From the NCBI GenBank assembly GCA_007115705.1, contig QXEO01000339.1, positions 7,962,518 through 8,026,517 on the forward strand: DNA of 64,000 nucleotides. The letters are read 5' to 3'. The translations under genes and the position numbers were made by a program. Below are positions 1-12,088 of the stretch, piece after piece. Numbering within the stretch: position 1 is the first letter of the stretch; every line of letters begins with the position of its first letter. The stretch comes from Dactylis glomerata (Eukaryota > Streptophyta > Magnoliopsida > Poales > Poaceae). Under the pieces are notes generated by a model that worked only from the letters and a program-made list of their open reading frames with translations, was not told where the DNA came from and did not search any database.

Positions 1-2007
1 ATGTTTAATCCCTGCTTCCCTTTGCGAAGGGCCTATCTTTTACTTTTATGTTGAGTCAACCTATTTCCCTCTATCTAAAGCAAGCATTTGAGTTGTTATG
101 TTTCACTCATCCATATGTTGATCCATTTAATCATGTTTACTATCTTCCTTGTTTTGTATAATGCTTTTATCTGAAGGAATATATCTTTGAAAGCTTTCTA
201 TGAATGCAAAAGTTTACCTTGTTGAGCATATGGTCTTTGCTATGTTAGCTCTGTTTTAAAAGGCTCCGTTTAAAAGAAAGAATAGCTTGTTCATCGTTCT
301 TTGACCAAGAACTAAGGTTTGCCATTGCCAATTATAGTTTACCTTGTGCATCTTTACATGTGATTCCCTTTTACCCATTGCAAGTCTATATCTTATAAAG
401 GGAAGTTGCTGTCTATTATAATTTGTGCCTTGGTGAATGTGATGCTTCTTGTTCGTATTTTGATTATCGACACTTCACTCCATAAACCTGTGGTCATGTT
501 TACCGAGTTTAGTTTTCGCTTGGGGACAAGAGAGGTCTATAATTTACTATTATTCATTGATATATTTCATATTTAGAGTTGATACTTATGTTATTTCCTT
601 TGTTTTCACATGTTTAATGATCTTTGGAGGAGTTGCTGCCGGAGTCAGGATTCTGCTGGAAAAAGGACCATCAAGGGACCATATTTTGAAGATCAGGAAA
701 ATTCTAGAAAAATACCAGGAAATTATATTTTCCCAGAAGACTCAGGAAGCCAGAAGGAGGAGTCGAGAGGAGCCAGGAGGGGCCCACATGCCAAGGTGGC
801 GTGGCCTGACCCCTGGCCGCGCCAGCCCTGTGTGAGGCCGCCCTGGCCCACTTCTGGTCTCGCCCCTGCGCGTACTTCATCATCCCTGAAAACCTAAGTC
901 AGGGGGGCTCAAAGTTAGACACCGCCGCCTCTGCGGGGCAGAAAACACCAGAGAGAGAAAAGCTCTCCGGCAGGCAGAAATCTGCCAGGGAAATTCCTGC
1001 CCAGAGAGGGGAGATCGTCGCCATCGTCATCACCATCGCACCGGAATTCATCGGGATCATCATCATCCCCATCACCAGCACCTTCATCTTCACCATCACC
1101 ACACCATCCCGCTGTAACATCTTGAGTTGGATCTTATTATATTCATAGGGGAAACTTTCCCGGTGTTGATTACTCTTGTAGTTGATGCTATTGAGTGAAA
1201 CCATTGAATTAAGGTTTATGTTCAGATCATTATTTACCATTATTTCACCTCTGATCATGATCCATATTATGTCTTGTGAGTAGTTCGTTTAGTTCTTGAG
1301 GACATGGGAGAAGTCAAGATGTTAGTAGTGAATTATTGTTGAGAAATATTTAATGGTTTGATATTGTTATGGTACTATTTCACTAGTGGTGTCATGTGAA
1401 CATCGACTACATGATACTTCACCATTTATGGGCCTAGTGAGATGCATTGTGTATTTGGCTACCGATTGTGGGGTTGCTGGAGTGACAGAAATCTAAACCT
1501 CCGTTAGAAAACTATTGCACCAGGGAGCGTAGGATCTTAGAGTTTAAGGCTGTGGTTAGATTTATCTTAATTACTTTCTTGTATTTGCGGATGCTTGCAA
1601 GGGGTATAATCACAAGTGTGTATTTATCCTAGTAAGGGTAGTGCGCTAGCACAGGTTCACCCCCATAACACCTATCAAACCAATAAAGACTATTGGCTTT
1701 ATGAAGCAAAATCTCTTGACAGAAACTCCCGTGTGTCCTCGAGAACGTTTGGTTATTATAAGTACACAACCGGCTTATCCTTTGTTGAAGAAAGGATTGG
1801 GCCACTTGCTGCAATTGTTACTACTGTCTTTTATTTACTCGCACTTTATTTACTCGTATTACCAAATACCCCTGAAAACCTATTTGCTAGTATTTACAGT
1901 GATTCCTTGATCAAAACCGCTCATCAACACCTTCTGCTCCTCGTTGGGTTCGACACTCTTATTTATCGAAAGTACTACGATACACCCCCTATACTTGTGG
2001 GTCATCA
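1..2007 (+). mobile_element. truncated Gypsy-like LTR retrotransposon, 3' end
   Basis: Positions 1-540 resemble the 3' internal region of the complete element further right (about 9980-10500): both have the phrase tgcttccct..gaagggcct followed by cttttacttttatgttgagtc. A purine-rich stretch (cttggggacaagagagg, about 521-537) precedes the LTR, as a polypurine tract would. No gag or pol reading frame is present. The element is cut off by the window edge, so its 5' half and target duplication cannot be seen. Assignment to the same broad group as the 3715-12088 element is by similarity of the internal end. The family name is not assigned. Confidence 0.6.
558..2007 (+). repeat. terminal LTR of the truncated element (start approximate)
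   Basis: The right boundary is taken at the CA of gggtcatca (2007), where LTR-like sequence gives way to an unrelated tandem repeat. The left boundary is less certain and is placed at tgatatatttc (558), just after the purine-rich tract. The GC-rich segment at 760-870 resembles the GC-rich segment at 3990-4075 of the other LTR family in the window. The short open frames inside (for example 899-1258 minus and 1616-2041 plus) show no domain and are not called as genes. Confidence 0.5.
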
Positions 2008-2020
2008 TATTTTTATGCAG

Positions 2021-2690
2021 CTCCAAAACTATGGGCAATAGCTTATGATTGCTGTTATAAAACATGGAAACGATAATTTTTTGGTCATGCGTCTCAAACA
2101 TGTACCGAGTGTCATGTACCTTATAAATCACCGTGAAACCAAAAAATTATGGGCAATAGGTTACGAAAGTAACCATAAAACGCGAATAATGATGAGTTTT
2201 TTGAGATGACTCCAAAAATGATCCAACTATCCCGGGCCATGTAAATTGCCTCGGAACCGAAAACTATGGACAAATAGCTCACGAAACCAGACATAAAACA
2301 TGAATGATGACTTTTTATATAGCTCTACTGGGACATGTAAATTGTCATGAAATCGCCATGCAATAGCTCATGAAAATAGTCATAAAATGTGAAAACGACA
2401 AGTTTCATTTTTTCTGATAAGGAGCATATATTAATATCACAAACGTGTATCGAGTGTCAGGAACGAACTAAATCACCCCAGAAATCCAAGATTGTGGGAA
2501 ATAGCTCATGGAAATGGGTATAAACCGAAAAACAACGAGTTTTTTTCAATCACGATTGTCACGGGCCTTTGAAATTGCCCTGGAACCACAAAACTATGGA
2601 CAATACCTAATGAAAACAGCCATAAAACACAAAAACACCGAGTTTATGGTCATGCCTCCCAAACATATGCCAAGTATCCCCTACACCTTC
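2021..2690 (+). repeat. degenerate ~118-bp tandem repeat, about six units
   Basis: The core phrase aaaactatgggcaatagctc, followed by a cataaaac phrase about 20 nt later, recurs with changes near 2024, 2140, 2259, 2365, 2490 and 2590. Some units also share a second block (catgtaccgagtgtcatg or ccgggccatgtaaattgcc). Spacing is roughly 95-130 bp because of indels. No coding potential is convincing. It could be a subterminal or internal repeat of an old DNA transposon. Confidence 0.6.
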
Positions 2691-2869
2691 ACCCCCGGGC
2701 AGTGGTGCCACGCCGCATCGGGGATCTCCCCTAGTGCCTTCCCTGACCTCCCCCGTGCGCCTCCCTGATGGACGCCTCTATTTGCTCAAAGGAAGGTATA
2801 GCTTGCTGTTGCGAGTGCACTTGCTCAAGGTCTCCATCAAGGGAAAGACAACCACGAACTCCATTATCA

Positions 2870-3714
2870 TCATCTTCTGCACCTGCAGTCCCACAGGTCA
2901 TCAACGAGGTGCTTTAGCTCATCAGATAGCTGGTTCCCCGACAGTGGTGTCGCCTTGAACTGGATCACAATGGCAAACACCTCCCCAGATCTCTTCCCAA
3001 TCCGGATCGGCTCAACGTCAATATTGAAACAAAAACCTCCGGTGATAGCATGCCTCGTCGTGTCCAAGCGCAGGAGTTTACCTCTGGTAGGACAGCTAGC
3101 CAAGGTGTGGCCTCCCTCGCTGCACACCACGCAGGGTGGCTCAAAGGTGCAGCCGGCCTGGTAGTGGTCCTCCCGGCCACACTTGAAGCATTCCACGCCC
3201 GCCACGGCCCCATCAGGCCTTGTTTACTTCTCTGGTATTTTCACCCCCAAAAGATGTGGGGATATGCAGGGATTTGGTGCTCACCCAATACTCTCAAATC
3301 CCCTCAAATACTCTTCCGCAAAAATACTCTACTATGATGGAGAGTTTTTAATCTAGCCAAAAATATACTAGAGTGGAGGGTATTTGTGGGGATATCCCGG
3401 GATTATCCCCTCAAAACCCGGATTAGTAAACAACCTATCGGGGAAATTCCGGGATACAAAATAATCCCCTCCCATCCCCTCAAATACCCTAGAAGTAAAC
3501 AAGGCCTCAAGGGTGATGCATGCTTGTTGTTCTTCCCCGTTTGCTACGGCATCTGGTCGGCACCGGCGTCGCCTAGCGCACCCTTTGCCTTTGGGTGCTT
3601 CGCATTGTTGCCGCGCTCCCCTTGCTGCTGGCCATGGGCACCCGCCGCCTCGGCTTTCTTCTTCATCTGCTTCTCCTTCCTCTTTTGCTACTTGTGCCAC
3701 TAGGCGGAGGCGAG
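2870..3714 (-). pseudogene. zinc-knuckle (CCHC) protein pseudogene, 3' part
   Basis: The minus-strand frame 2870-3205 encodes two CX2CX4HX4C zinc knuckles in a row (CFKCGREDHYQAGC and CVVCSEGGHTLASC). They are followed by a region ending ...LSDELKHLVDDLWD, a pattern I know from grass CCHC-knuckle proteins often found in repeats. Nucleic-acid binding is inferred from the knuckles. The coding sequence is broken three ways. A TIR element sits at 3216-3506. Upstream, 3510-3714 carries lysine/alanine-rich coding sequence split between frames by stops and a shift. At 3714 the Gypsy-like element starts, and the 5' part resumes beyond 12088. It could be a captured or dead host gene, or part of an older element. 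Confidence 0.6.
3216..3506. mobile_element. 291-bp TIR element (Tourist/PIF-Harbinger-like MITE)
   Basis: Perfect 16-bp terminal inverted repeats: GGCCTTGTTTACTTCT at the left and AGAAGTAAACAAGGCC at the right. A 3-bp duplication TCA flanks it (3213-3215 and 3507-3509). A 3-bp target duplication fits PIF/Harbinger-type MITEs, although TAA/TTA is the usual target there. The interior is non-coding and largely palindromic (tccc ctcaaatac.. phrases on both arms). It interrupts the zinc-knuckle pseudogene just 5' of the first knuckle. Confidence 0.8.
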
Positions 3715-5274
3715 TGATACGTCTCCAACGTATCCATAATTTTTGATGCTCCATGCTTGTTTTTACACCATTTACCCGATGTTTCGTTACACTTCGTGGC
3801 ACTTTTATGCGATTTCCGGAACTAACCTATTGACAAGATGCCACAGTGCCAGTTCCCTATTTTCTGTTGTTTTTGTGTTTCAGAGTGATACATAGGAAAT
3901 ATTCTCGGAATTGGACGAAACCAAAGCTAGAAGTCTTATTTTTCCCGGAAGCATCCAGACATCCGAAAGAGAGCCGGAGAGGGGCCAGGGCCTGCCCTCA
4001 CACTAGGGTGGCGCGGCCCAGGCCCTGGCCACGCCACCCATGTGTGAAGAGCCCCTGGCTGCCCTCTCGCAACGCCCCTTCGCCTATATAAAGCCTCAGG
4101 ACAGAAAACCCTAGGGGATTCGGCAATTTTCCAGAAAGAGTTCCGCGGCCGCCACCGACGAATTTTGGGGGACAGAAGTCTCTGTTCCGGCACCCTGCCG
4201 GGACGGGGAAGTGCCCCCGGAGCCATCTCCATCGGTCTCCATCGCCGTCTCCGCCGTCTCCATCGACCTCACCGCCATCTCCATCAACCTTGCTGTCTCC
4301 TATGATGAGGAGGGAGTAGTTCATCCCCGGGGCTGAGGGCTCTACCGGTAGCTATGTGGTTCACCTCTCTCTCCCATGATGTGATCTTTATGTGATCGTG
4401 AGCTTTGTATCATGTTGAACAAGTAGATGTTATTATTCAGATATTATGCTACTCCTATGCTTAATTGTTATAGTGTACTCTAGTGGTGATTATTAAAGTA
4501 ATCTATTCCTCTTGCCATGGTGTAATCGTGACAGTGCGTGCATCGTGGTGGTACTTGGTTTAGGCTATGATCGTGATCTCTTGTGGATTATGAGAGTAAT
4601 TATTACTATGACAGTATTGAGTGATCTATTCCTCCTTCCATGGTGTAATGTTGACAGTGTGTGCACCGTGTTGGTACTTGGTCTAAGTTGCAATGATTCC
4701 TATCTTGAGTTGTGATCTGATTTGGATATCTCTATGAGTGGTATTTGTCAAGTACTTGATGAACTTTAAGGGGTGCTTCTGTAGCCACTATGCAATGATT
4801 AGTGTTATTCAATAGGAGAGTAATTCAGAGTACCATAGTGGAGAGAAGTTGTTTATTTGTTCAATCATGTTATATTGTTGGGAGTGTGTCCACTAGTGAA
4901 AGTATGATCCCTAGGCCTTGTTTCCAAGCTTTGCACACCGTTTACTTGCTGTTTTGTTACTTGTTTGCTCGCAGCGATATTTATTTCACATCACGTTTGC
5001 TACTTATTATCATCTATACCACTTGTATTTTACTATCTCTTCGCTGAACTAGTGCACCTATACATCTGACAAGTGTATTGGGTGTGTTGGGGACACAAGA
5101 GACTTTCTGTATCGTAATTGCAGGGTTGCTTGAGAGGGATAGCTTTGACATCTAACCTCCCTGAGTTCGATAAACCTTGGGTGATCCACTTAAGGGAAAC
5201 TTGCTGCTGTTCTACAAATCTCTGCACTTGGAGGCCTAACAAGTATCTACAAGAATAGAAGTGTGTAGACATCA
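3715..5274 (+). repeat. 5' LTR of the non-autonomous element
   Basis: 1560 bp, TG...CA termini, target duplication GCGAG on its left. A TATA box (tatataaag, 4085-4093) lies about 370 bp in, following a GC-rich block, which suits a retroelement promoter. Transcription would start about 30 bp downstream. Short open frames inside are not genes. Confidence 0.9.
4085..4093 (+). promoter_or_regulatory. TATA box of the 5' LTR promoter
   Basis: TATATAAAG, preceded by a GC-rich segment. The same box is conserved in the right LTR at 10891-10899. Inferred from sequence and position only. Confidence 0.6.
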
Positions 5275-5284
5275 AGCTCTTTTC

Positions 5285-5302
5285 TAGTGCCGTTACCGGG
5301 GA
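5285..5302 (+). promoter_or_regulatory. decayed primer-binding site (tRNA-Asp type)
   Basis: The sequence tagtgccgttaccgggga matches TGGCGCCGTTGCCGGGGA, the complement of a plant tRNA-Asp 3' end as I recall it, at 15 of 18 positions. The three mismatches (G to A, C to T, G to A) are all transitions, as expected from deamination of methylated cytosine on either strand. It starts 10 nt after the LTR. Confidence 0.6.
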
Positions 5303-5435
5303 GGTAAGGTAAAAGGTACTCACATTCCTTGGTTACTAAGTCTTTTAGTTGCTGGTGAGTGCTCGAAGTTATTTCCTTTAGATTCTGCAATTACATCTTT
5401 TTGTTTCTTGTTTTTATTTTCACTAGTTAGGCTTA

Positions 5436-7929
5436 ATGGAAAATAAAGAGTTCTTTAGTCTTTTTCCTGAGTTTAGATATGAAGTGTTTGAAGAGAAAAT
5501 TGAAAAACCTTTGGAGCTTAATTTGCATGCTAATAGTGTTGTTAGTATGAATGCTTTGAACACCGTTATTACTAATGCTATAGAAAAGTCTAAGCTTGGG
5601 GAAGCTGGTTTTGTTAAGCATGATATTTTTAGTTCCCCAGCTTTAGAGGAGAAGGTCGGTTCTGATGATATTTTATCTCCCATATGTGATGAGTCTAATG
5701 ATGTTCGTGATCCTCATTCTTTTAAAATACCTATGAAAATTGTTAAACGTGTTAGGGATAACTGCTATTTAGGAGATGGAACTGTCCATCCTGGTGATCA
5801 TTTGCTTTTTATACATGAATTATACGAGTTGTTCCAGTGTGCAGGTATTTCAATGAACGAAGTTAAGAAGAAGCTATTCTCTTTTTTACTGAAAGGCAGA
5901 GCTGAGGAATGGTATAGAACACTAAAGGATGGTCCATCTATTGATTGGGAGGAAATCGAACCTCTCTTTTATTCTAAATTCTATCCTTCTAGTCAGGTTT
6001 ATAAAGATAGGAACTACATTTATAATTTTCATCCGCATGAGGGAGAAAGCATTGCCCAAGCTTGGGGAAGATTGAAGTTACTAATACATAAATGTCCTAT
6101 TCATGATCTTCCCCGTAATATTGTTATTAATAATTTTTATGCAAGGCTTTCAGGATATTACAAGGACTATCTAGATGCATGCTTTGATGGGTCTTTCACA
6201 AGCAAGGATGTCGACACCAAGTGGGGTCTGCTTGAGACAATTCAAAACAATATTGAAGGTTGGGATAGCGACAAAGGTAAAGGATCGGGTATGAATTATG
6301 AGTTTGATTGCATTAAGTCTTTTGCTGAAACTGCTATTTTTCAAGAGCTTAGTGCTAAATATGGTCTTGATCCTCAAACTATGGTTGATTGCTTTAAAGC
6401 CTTTGCTTCCCATATGAATGTTCCTAAAGGAAATGGGGACGTGTGTCATGAACCTTTTAAGGATACTTGCATAGAAAGTGATATTGTTGTTGATGATTGC
6501 AATAAACATGCTCAAACTTCTAAAAGTACTATTTCTTATAAGCATGTTAATTTTTGTGGAATACATAGACCTTGTGAACAGAGTTACAATAAGGAAGATT
6601 ATTGCATTACCCACGCAAATGAAGAAACCAGTATGTGGCTCAAGGATCTAGATGTGCTTGGTGAATGGGTTTCCTTTTCTTTGTGAATTTTGCGGTGAAA
6701 AGGGGCACTTTAATTTTCAATGCCCAATTAATCGAACGAGTACCGCAGATTTGTATTGTGATGATAAGATTACTTCCAATCAGTATGATGAGCTTACTTT
6801 GTTTTTGAATTGTGAAGAGATGTCTAGAAAGATTGCTTTGGTAGACATGAATGATGTTGATATTAATAGCACCCTTCTTGGTTGTCATCTCTATAGTGCT
6901 AAAGACTGCCTCGCAAATACTTACTTACAAGATCTTATAAAACATGATGTTTTGCCAAACTATGACAGGACTAATAGATGTTTCGATATTATTAATAGAG
7001 AGGAGGAATCCTCCAAAGTTTCTTCTGTTGTTTCTGTCAGCAAACCAGATTATGTGGAGAGGATGCCTTTCCCTCCTAGAGAACATGTGGAGAAGATGCC
7101 CTTCAAGTCTCTCCCTCCTAAAGGAGAGAGTAAGAAGAGTATGAAGAAGAAGAAGAAGAAGAGGAGTAAGAGGTGAGAGGACACGGTATCTTCCCTTAAG
7201 CTTTATGATCCTGCTATAGATTATGATAATTCTGATTGGGATGATGTTCCTATGCCTATTACCTATGTTAGTGATCATGATTGGGAAAAACACTCTACTT
7301 TTTATATTGAAAATCTTTTTGGTACCAATTCTAAGGTTAATAATTGCTGTACCATTAGTGCTATCCATGTTCCTTCTTATGATGATATGTTTGATGAGTA
7401 TGCTTTGTGACATAGTAGTTCTCTAGCTTGTGATGATGGGTATAATATTTTCAGTTCACCTACTTTTGAGGATAAAATTAGTTATGATTACAATATGCCT
7501 CCTATTTTTGATGATTATGGTGATGAGAATAATTATTATGTTGAATCTACTCCTACTATGATTGTTCATGTGGGGAGTATTAATTCTTTTAGGCATGTGG
7601 CTCATGATAGAGATGTTTTATGTGATAGTTCTATTGTTAATTCTATTCATGATGCTACTGAAAGTTATTATGAGAGAGGGAAACATGATTTGATGGATCT
7701 CAACAATATTGAGTTTCCCCTCTTTATGTTGCAATTCTTGAAGTTGTACTTGTTTTGCCTTTCTATGCTTTTTGCTTTGCGCTTTTATGACTTGTCTCTT
7801 TACAAGACTATTTTTCATAGGAAGTGGTTTAGATTTAAATGTGTTCGATACTTGCTTTTTGATGCTCTCTATTGCTTTAAGTTCCTATATGGCGCCTTTG
7901 CCTCAAGCTCTTATATGGCACCCACATGA
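5436..7929 (+). pseudogene. gag-like protein gene, frameshifted, with hydrophobic C-terminus
   Basis: The first frame (5436-6686) begins ATGGAAAATAAAGAG and holds a Retrotrans_gag-type domain (about residues 140-245, with the ...GRAEEWYRTL... and ...SKFYPSSQ... stretches). A shift near 6655-6686 moves to a second frame. This starts with a CX2CX4HX4C zinc knuckle (CEFCGEKGHFNFQC), runs through a lysine-rich tract (7120-7170), and continues past two TGA codons (7174-7176 and 7408-7410) to the stop at 7927-7929. The last part carries a strongly hydrophobic, membrane-like stretch at about 7700-7800. Gag packages element RNA into particles; the knuckle binds RNA. No protease or polymerase follows. 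Whether the C-terminal region is a real part of the protein family needs comparison with intact relatives. Confidence 0.75.
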
Positions 7930-10504
7930 GCATCTTTGCAAATTACTGCGCCTAGCTCAAAGGCGTTAAAGAAAAGCACTCTTGGGAGATAACCCAATAT
8001 TTTATTTTCAGTACTTTTTCTTTTATTTGAGTCTTGGAAGTCATTACTACTGTAATGACCGCTCCTTATCTTGTTTATTTCGTTTTTGTGCCAAGAGAAG
8101 CCTCTAATTTGAGTGAGGTAAAGATTTGGGGATGTTGCTGTCCTGAAACTGTTTTCGGTGCTGCACCGTAAAAATTCGTATAAATTATTTGTGTATCTTT
8201 TGGACCTACGATTTCTTGTGTATATGCCCCAGGTTATATCCAAACTTTCAATAGTTGAACACTTTTTTATTTGAGTAACAGAAAACCTCTCAAAAATTCG
8301 ACCTTTGTCAGCTTTTCAGTTTTGATAGATTTCTGCCAATATTTGTGTTTGCCGCTTTATCGCTTTCTTTTTGAGTTCTTTTGATTATGGAACTTTTGGG
8401 GAAGTTGCTACAGTATTATATGCTTTATATGTGGTGGTTTTGAGTCGAAACCTGAAGCAAAATGAGGTTGAATATATGTTATGCTTACACTAATGTTGCT
8501 AATAGATTTGTGTTTAGTTTTGTATGAAGGAAGTTTTCAAGTGTAGGGATTGGAGAATGATGAGATGAGTTGAAGAATGGACAAAAGCTCAAGCTTGGGG
8601 ATGCCCATGCACCCCAGGAAATTTCCAAGAAGTACAAGCGTCAAAGCTTGGGGATTCCCCGCGGCACCCCCTCTTCATCGGCAAAAATCAGGTCACCTTT
8701 CAAAACACTATATTTTTATTGCTTCATGCACTATGTGTTTTTCTTGGAGCGTCAGTTGTTTTAGTTTTCTGAGTTGGTTTAGTTTGTTTGTTTGCTGCAA
8801 TAAATGGTTAGATCACATCATGTTTCTTTTGGAGGAGATGAACTCGCTTTTCATTTGCCAAGAACACTCTAGTTTTCACTCTTATCGTTTCAACGAGTGT
8901 TCTCTTTTTCTGCTACTGCTTTTGGTTTTCGTTTTCACCTTGATTTGCATTCAGATCCTGTTATATCTTTTCATCAAGGTGTATTTTTGCCTCTGGTCTT
9001 TATTGGTTTTTATCAAAAGAGGTGTTTATAAAAATTTCAAATGGTGTTGGAAAAGAGAAAAAGCTTTATGCAAAAAAGTGGTACAAGAAGGAGCTTGTGT
9101 AGACTACGGCTTAGGCTTTTTCATGTCATGCTTGATGTCTTTTTGATAGTATGCTTAGTGGTTTTGCTGTAGCATGACTTGTCTCAAATAACTGAGATTG
9201 CTTAATGAGCCTTTGAAAAAATCATGCGTTGTTTTTATTGTATGGAAGCATTATTTTGGTTTTCTCCTTGATGCTTTAATTGGGTTGACTTGGCGCATGC
9301 TTACACCATGTTGAATACAAAAATAAGTCGCCTATAGCCTCTATGATCATTTAGTTTTTGACTTTTGATGCCATCTTATGCTTCTTTTAATGTTGCTTTG
9401 TCGCTTTGCATGATTATGGCCGTTATTGCTCTCTTAGTTGGTCGCTCCCAGTCTTTTGCTAGCCCTCGCCTTGTACTAAGTATGAGCTCTACTCGTGCAT
9501 CCAACTCCCAAAAACCAAGTTTGCCATTGTGTCCACTATAAATTCCTATGCATGGTATTTGTAAGCCATTCCAAAGTAAATTTTCATGTTCTACCTTTCA
9601 AAAACCTTCAAAATACTTCTCATTTTGTGACACTGTTTTCAGCTCATGGGGACGTAGTGGTCGGATTTGCTATCTTCCATATTGCTTATTCCAAAAAGAA
9701 AAAAAAAGAGAAAAAAGAAAGAAAAAAAGGCACTCCTCCATGGAATGTGAATGTTGGTGGGCACCCGATGGAATCGGTTAGCCATGGTTTGAGAAAGGAA
9801 AAAAGGTGGGGAGGAGTGCCAAGCTTTATAAAAGAGCACAAAAGTGCCAATCTCTCTCTCAAAAACTTGCTTTATTTTTGTATGGAAGATAGTAAGAACC
9901 CCATTGCCAGTCGTTGATAAAGACAACCACCTCTCAAAACCAATTTTTATCTCTCTGTTTTACAAATGAAAAGCTCTAGCACATGTTTAATCACTGCTTC
10001 CCTCCGTGAAGGGCCTTTCTTTTACTTTTATGTTGAGTCGCTACCTTCTACCTTTATGCGCCATTAAGAGAGCATAGTTGTCATTCCGAGTATAATGTGC
10101 ATTGTCCCAAAGTTTTCATTGATTGATTTATGATCATGGTTTCACTTGTTCTCAAATTATTTGTATCTAGTCGCCCTCTTAAACTTGAAGGTGTCCTATG
10201 CATTTATGTTTTGCTCTCCATGAAGGACAAGCTGAAAACCATTTGTATATTTTTCCTTATGATTTGAACACACATTTGACTTTCATTGTTTCATTATTCA
10301 TGATCTTTTGTTTGTGTTCATTTGCATGTTTACAACATGGTTGCTAAGTTCTATTGTCAAGATTATATCTTTCATGCCCATGTTTTTAGTTCTATTGATC
10401 CCAGCTCACAAATACTTACATATATGATCAAGATTGTGTAGGTGTATGTCACCTCAAAAATTATTTCTTTTGTTATCACTTACCTACTCGAGGACGAGCA
10501 GGAG
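7930..10504 (+). other. non-coding 3' interior of the non-autonomous element
   Basis: About 2.6 kb where pol would be expected. I see no RT, RNase H or integrase motif in any frame. It contains a purine-only run (A/G tract at 9693-9729). The 9980-10500 segment is shared with the truncated element at the window start. Confidence 0.6.
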
Positions 10505-10506
10505 TT

Positions 10507-10520
10507 AAGCTTGGGGATGC
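10507..10520 (+). promoter_or_regulatory. polypurine tract
   Basis: AAGCTTGGGGATGC directly abuts the right LTR, the expected position for plus-strand DNA priming. Confidence 0.6.
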
Positions 10521-12088
10521 TGATACGTCTCCAACGTATCCATAATTTTTGATGCTCCATGCTTGTTTTTACACCATTTACCCGATGTTTCGTTACACTT
10601 CGTGGCACTTTTATGCGATTTCCGAAACTAACCTATTGACAAGATGCTACAGTGCCAGTTCCCTGTTTTCTGTTGTTTTTCTGTTTTAGAGTGATACACA
10701 GGAAATATTCTCGGAATTGGACGAAACCAAAGCCAGAAGTCTTATTTTTCCCGGAAGCATCCAGACATCCGAAAGAGAGCCAGTGAAGGGCCAGGGCCTG
10801 CCCTCACACTAGGGTGGCGCAGCCCATGCCCTGGCCGTGCCACCCATGTGTGAGGAGCCCCTGGCTGCCCTCTCGCGACGCCCCTTCGCCTATATAAAGC
10901 CTCAGGACGGAAAACCCTAGGAGATTCGGCAATTTTCCAGAAAGACTTCTGCAGTTCCGCCGCCACCACCGACAAATTTTGGGGGACAGAAGTCTCTGTT
11001 CTGGCACCCTGCCAGGACGGGGAAGTGCCCCCGGAGCCATCTCCATCGGTCTCCATCACCGTCTCCGCCATCTCTATCGACCTCACCGCCATCTCCATCA
11101 ACCTTGCTATCTCCTATGATGAGGAGGGAGTAGTTCATCCCCGGGGCTGAGGGCTCTACCGGTAGCTATGTGGTTCACCTCTCTCTTCCATGATGTGATC
11201 TTTATGTGATCGTGAGCTTTGTATCATGTTGAATAAGTAGATGTTATTATTCAGATATTATGCTACTCCTATGCTTAATTGTTATAGTGTACTCTAGTGG
11301 TGATTATTAAAGTAATCTATTCCTCCTGCCATGGTGTAACGGTGACAGTGCGTGCATCGTGGTGGTACTTAGTTTAGGCTATGATCGTGATCTCTTGTGG
11401 ATTATGAGAGTAATTATTACTATGATAGTATTGAGTGATCTATTCCTCCTTCCATGGTGTAATATTGATAGTGTGTGCACCGTGTTAGTACTTGGTCTAA
11501 GTTGCAATGATTTCTATCTTGAGTTGTGATCTGATTTGGATATCTCTATGAGTGGTGTTTGTCAAGTACTTGATGAACTTTAAGGGGTGCTTCTGTAGCC
11601 ACTACGCAATGATTAGTGTTATTCAATAGGAGAGTAATTCAGAGTACCATAGTGGAGAGAAGTTGTTTATTTGTTCAATCATGTTATATTGTTGGGAGTG
11701 TGTCCACTAGTGAAAGTATGATCCCTAGGCCTTGTTTCCAAGCTTTGCACACCGTTTACTTGCTGTTTTGTTACTTATTTGCTCGCAGCGATATTTATTT
11801 CATATCACGTTTGCTACTTATAATCATCTATACCACTTGTATTTTACTATCTCTTCGCCGAACTAGTGCACCTATACATCTGATAAGTGTATTGGGTGTG
11901 TTGGGGACACAAGAGACTTTCTGTATCGTAATTGCAGGGTTGCTTGAGAGGGATAGCTTTGACCTCTAACCTCCCTGAGTTCGATAAACCTTGGGTGATC
12001 CAATTAAGGGAAACTTGCTGCTGTTCTGCAAACCTCTGCACTTGGAGGCCCAACAAGTGTCTACAAGAATAGAAGTGTGTAGACATCA
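10521..12088 (+). repeat. 3' LTR of the non-autonomous element
   Basis: 1568 bp, starting TGATACGTCTCC and ending GTAGACATCA, followed by the target duplication GCGAG. It differs from the left LTR by scattered substitutions and an 8-bp length difference near 10945-10975. Confidence 0.9.

Larger units (their letters stand above)
3715..12088 (+). mobile_element. complete non-autonomous Gypsy-like LTR retrotransposon
   Basis: Two LTRs (3715-5274 and 10521-12088) start TGATACGTCTCC and end GTGTAGACATCA. They are flanked by a perfect 5-bp target duplication GCGAG (3710-3714 and 12089-12093). A primer-binding-like site lies 10 nt after the left LTR and a purine tract directly precedes the right LTR. 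The 5.2-kb interior holds one long gag-like frame and no protease, reverse transcriptase, RNase H or integrase, so mobilisation would need enzymes from a related element. LTRs of this type are common in Triticeae (Sabrina/WHAM-like); I do not fix the family. The LTRs differ at many positions, including an 8-bp length difference, so the insertion looks older than the array at 13083. It split the zinc-knuckle pseudogene. Confidence 0.9.

Noticed and set aside
8577..9146. 189-codon hydrophobic frame inside the non-autonomous Gypsy-like element
   Set aside because: T-rich sequence gives Phe/Leu/Cys-rich frames by chance; no domain or conserved start.
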